DNA of 60,000 bases, from assembly GCF_029227915.1 (NCBI RefSeq), contig NC_079885.1, positions 21,279,001 to 21,339,000 on the forward strand, read 5' to 3'. A program made the translations under genes and the position numbers. The notes below the pieces were generated by a model. That model saw only the letters and a program-made list of their open reading frames with translations, did no database searches and was not told where the DNA came from. Origin of the DNA: Hydractinia symbiolongicarpus (lineage: Eukaryota; Cnidaria; Hydrozoa; Anthoathecata; Hydractiniidae). The stretch's first letter is position 1. The number at the start of each line of letters is the position of its first letter. This document shows, piece after piece, positions 50,236 to 60,000 of this stretch.

Positions 50236-50755
50236 GAAATCACGTTCTGGTGTAACGTTCTGGTGTAGCAAATTTGTATTCCGGCAAATTTTAACAAAAA
50301 TTCCGCTGGAAAATCGGTACGCTGTTTCCGCAAAACTAAGTGACAAATCTTCCTTTGGTTTGCTCCGTCTGGACTACAGCTGGGGGCAATAGCCCAACTG
50401 CTTCTAGGCCTCCTATATCGCTGCAAACATTTCCGTCTCTAATTCTTGAAAAATAAATTTGACTTGCAACTTTCAGTTCCTTAGTATACTTAACGCTTAG
50501 CAAGCGTGCTCTGCAATTTTGCTTCGCCAAAAAAGCAATATTTTTGTTACAATTTGCCGTTCGCCTAGTTTATACGTGGAAATTGTGTCTATGCAGTCTA
50601 ACGTAAGAGCTGGAAGCTGCTTTTGATTTAAATTGCATAAAAAAACGTTGTCATAGGAACAAAGCACATATTATTTTAAGATTTGAAAGATAAGTGGCTG
50701 TTTATACGCACGCAGATGAAAATACATTTGTGATCCATGTACTTTAAAAAATAAA
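50236..50755 (+). promoter_or_regulatory. 5' flank of the TDO gene
   Basis: The unique sequence between the duplication and the TDO start codon must hold the 5' UTR and promoter unless further untranslated exons lie upstream. No TATA box can be called. A short direct repeat CACGTTCTGGTGTA / AACGTTCTGGTGTA occurs at about 50242-50268. Confidence 0.4.
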
Positions 50756-58206
<7,451 letters not shown>

Positions 58207-58540
58207 TACGTCGAAGGGAAGATATTTTTGTAAAAGAAGAATACTTGCCGTGTGTACATTCATTGATAAAAAATTGAAACTAAAGAAAACAAGCTATGTA
58301 TTTTTTGATTAATTTCCTGGGACTTTTTTTTATGATGTGTAGTAACTCTAATCAGGAGATTCTTGGAACGTGGTTTGTCTTCTAGAAATTTTTTTATGTC
58401 TCTCCTATGTTAGCTCACTTGTTAAGGAAAGTGGGAGCGTAAATAATAGTCCCTCAACTAAAACTTTGTCACGATCTTTTTACCGATAAGGATAAATATT
58501 TTCTTGGATTCCTTTCTTTTTCTTGTAAAAAAACTCCAGT
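58207..58540 (+). other. TDO 3' flank
   Basis: Should contain the 3' UTR. No AATAAA hexamer was found close to the stop, so the cleavage site cannot be assigned. Confidence 0.4.
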
Positions 58541-58880
58541 TAACTCAAGCCTCGAATAACTCAAACATCTGTTATATCGACCCACTTTTCGTCCTCCCTG
58601 AGATTAACAACATTTTTTGTTTTTATTATCTGTTTTGTTATCTGTTTAAGGAAATTTAATTTAAAAAGGACTTTATGCATTTTTCATCGCCAAAATTTTA
58701 CCTTTTCCCTGTATCTGTTGCCCACCTCTTACAAAAATCTCCTTTAATTTGATCTATAATCCCATTTTTAACTGAATTCGACTCGACTTAACAGGAGCTT
58801 CGTTTTACTCGAACATCCTTTAAGTCGAACTATTTTCCTTGGTCCATTGAAAGTTCGAGTTACTGGGAGACCTTTATATT
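58541..58880. mobile_element. pogo-like relic (AACTCGAAC ends)
   Basis: Left phrases CTCCAGTTAACTCAAGCCTC and GAATAACTCAAAC face right phrases AGTTCGAGTTACTGGGAG, with TCGACTTAACAGGAGCTTCG and ACTCGAACATCCTTTAAGTC between. The wording resembles the fragment at 30860-31020. No transposase frame. Confidence 0.5.
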
Positions 58881-59249
58881 GCAAAAAAAGAGACGAATAC
58901 CTTACAGGTTAAAAAATCGTGACAAAGTTTTGGTTTAGATACTATTATTTACGTAAAAAGTGAATTTAAAGATTGTTTTTTTAAAATACATATGCACTAT
59001 GGACTTTCAGAACGTTCCTCGTAGTTGTTTCCAAATGAGGACTTATCTATATTTTCAGAATGATTTCTTCTTAACTTGATTTAACTTCTGGTTACCATTA
59101 TGTTAACATTGATCCGGAACAAGGTAAATATTTACGTTTTCATTGGAATTATTCAGATGGAACGACTAGGTATTTCATTTTTAGGGTTTTACCTGTCGAG
59201 CTAAACTCATTTTGTGACGTATTCACAAATCTTATCAAATTTTAACAAA
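58881..59249. other. intergenic, nothing recognised
   Basis: No gene or repeat recognised before the Helitron array. Confidence 0.4.
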
Positions 59250-59866
59250 CTAGTCGTTAGCCTGTGGAAAAATCCACGGGTTCGCCGGTCCTTTTTATAC
59301 AACATTGCGTGCGTCTCGCTACTTGCACAGCTAGACCACCATTTTGCGTGACAGACAGAAGGACAGACGTATACGGGTATTATAATATAGACTAGTCGTT
59401 GCCCGTGGAAAAATCCACGGGTTTGCCGTCCTTTAAACTTACCTGTGGCAACAAAGTGGACAAAAATATATCGCATTTGGTATTGATGCGCATTTTAAAA
59501 ACTTCGTGTTTCTGTTACGGGACACGGCTTTCGCGGACACTCAGACAGACAGACGACGGCTATTATTAAAGAGATTAACCCGTGGAAAAATCCACGGGGT
59601 GCTCGTCCTTTATGTATACCGCATTTCGTATGTCTCGCTACTTGAGGTGCCATCTTGCGCAGAGACAGACAGAGGACGGCTATTATTATAGAGAAGTCGT
59701 TAGCCCGTGGAAGAATCAACGGGGTCGCCCATCCTTTATATTTACCCGTCGTAACAAAGTGGATAAAAAGATATCGCATTTGAAATTCGTGTTTCCGTAA
59801 CATCATTTTCTAACTCAGCGGGGGGTCCGCGCAGAGACAGACAGACGACGGGTATTATTATAGAGA
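59250..59866 (-). mobile_element. tandem array of four miniature Helitrons
   Basis: Copies 59250-59391, 59392-59574, 59575-59694 and 59695-59866 abut without spacers. On the minus strand each starts TCT(C)TATAATA/TTTAATA, carries GTCTGTCTGTC and a hairpin such as CCCGTGGA-TTTT-TCCACGGG, and ends near CTAACGACTAG. The two right-hand plus-strand copies have lost 7 and 2 bases of the CTAGTCG edge. Outer flanks are A (59249) and T (59867), the Helitron target dinucleotide. The copies differ in their interiors and so are not simple repeats of one unit. Confidence 0.85.
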
Positions 59867-60000
59867 TAAACGGAGAGGGTAGGGAATAAAATGAATCATA
59901 AAATACAAATAACAAATAGTCAATCTCGAAGAAAAACGAGGGAACACGAAGGATGAAACAGTTTCAATTTAATTACAGAAGAAAATTACTTTTGAATCAC

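Noticed and set aside
47899-50426. A second gene copy in the tandem duplication
   Set aside because: The duplicated unit has no frame above about 70 codons and no recognisable exon, so it duplicates noncoding or transposon-derived DNA, not the TDO gene.
59207-59806. Minus-strand frames containing RRTRGFFHG and similar repeats, also seen at 31215-31598
   Set aside because: They arise from translating the tandem Helitron copies; the repetition reflects the DNA repeats, not a protein family.

Overview
The window is AT-rich nuclear DNA from an invertebrate animal. The evidence is two intron-containing genes with GT-AG splice sites and animal-type products, set in a dense background of decayed eukaryotic transposons (Helitron, pogo/Tigger-like, PIF-Harbinger-like, non-LTR retrotransposon, MITEs). 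A hydrozoan or other cnidarian would fit the base composition and repeat style, but that is inference; nothing here fixes the taxon.

Layout. 1-5100: intergenic, with a pogo/Tigger-like element (1903-2438) and a tRNA-Thr-like sequence. 5172-11607, minus strand: a two-exon protein kinase gene of the PSKH1 type, split by a 4.5 kb intron. 11.6-31 kb: no confident gene, but a broken LINE (14446-17160), a single Helitron copy near 19.5 kb, a MITE near 25.4 kb, another pogo-type relic near 26.6 kb, and an unexplained cluster of one 14-bp motif (28793-29877). 31-45 kb: a tandem Helitron array, several mini- and microsatellites, a Harbinger-like relic, palindromic MITEs, and one possible unassigned minus-strand exon near 39.3 kb. 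45317-50235: a recent direct tandem duplication of a unit of about 2455 bp. 50756-58206, plus strand: a complete 15-exon tryptophan 2,3-dioxygenase gene with intronic transposon debris. 58.2-60 kb: another pogo-type relic and a four-copy tandem Helitron array.

The two genes are not obviously linked in function. The kinase carries an N-terminal lipidation signal and probably acts at membranes. The dioxygenase is a cytosolic haem enzyme that opens the kynurenine pathway. Most of the information in the window lies in the repeats. Two Helitron arrays show head-to-tail copies with diagnostic ends and intact A/T target flanks, and the 28.8-29.9 kb motif cluster fits no feature class I can name.
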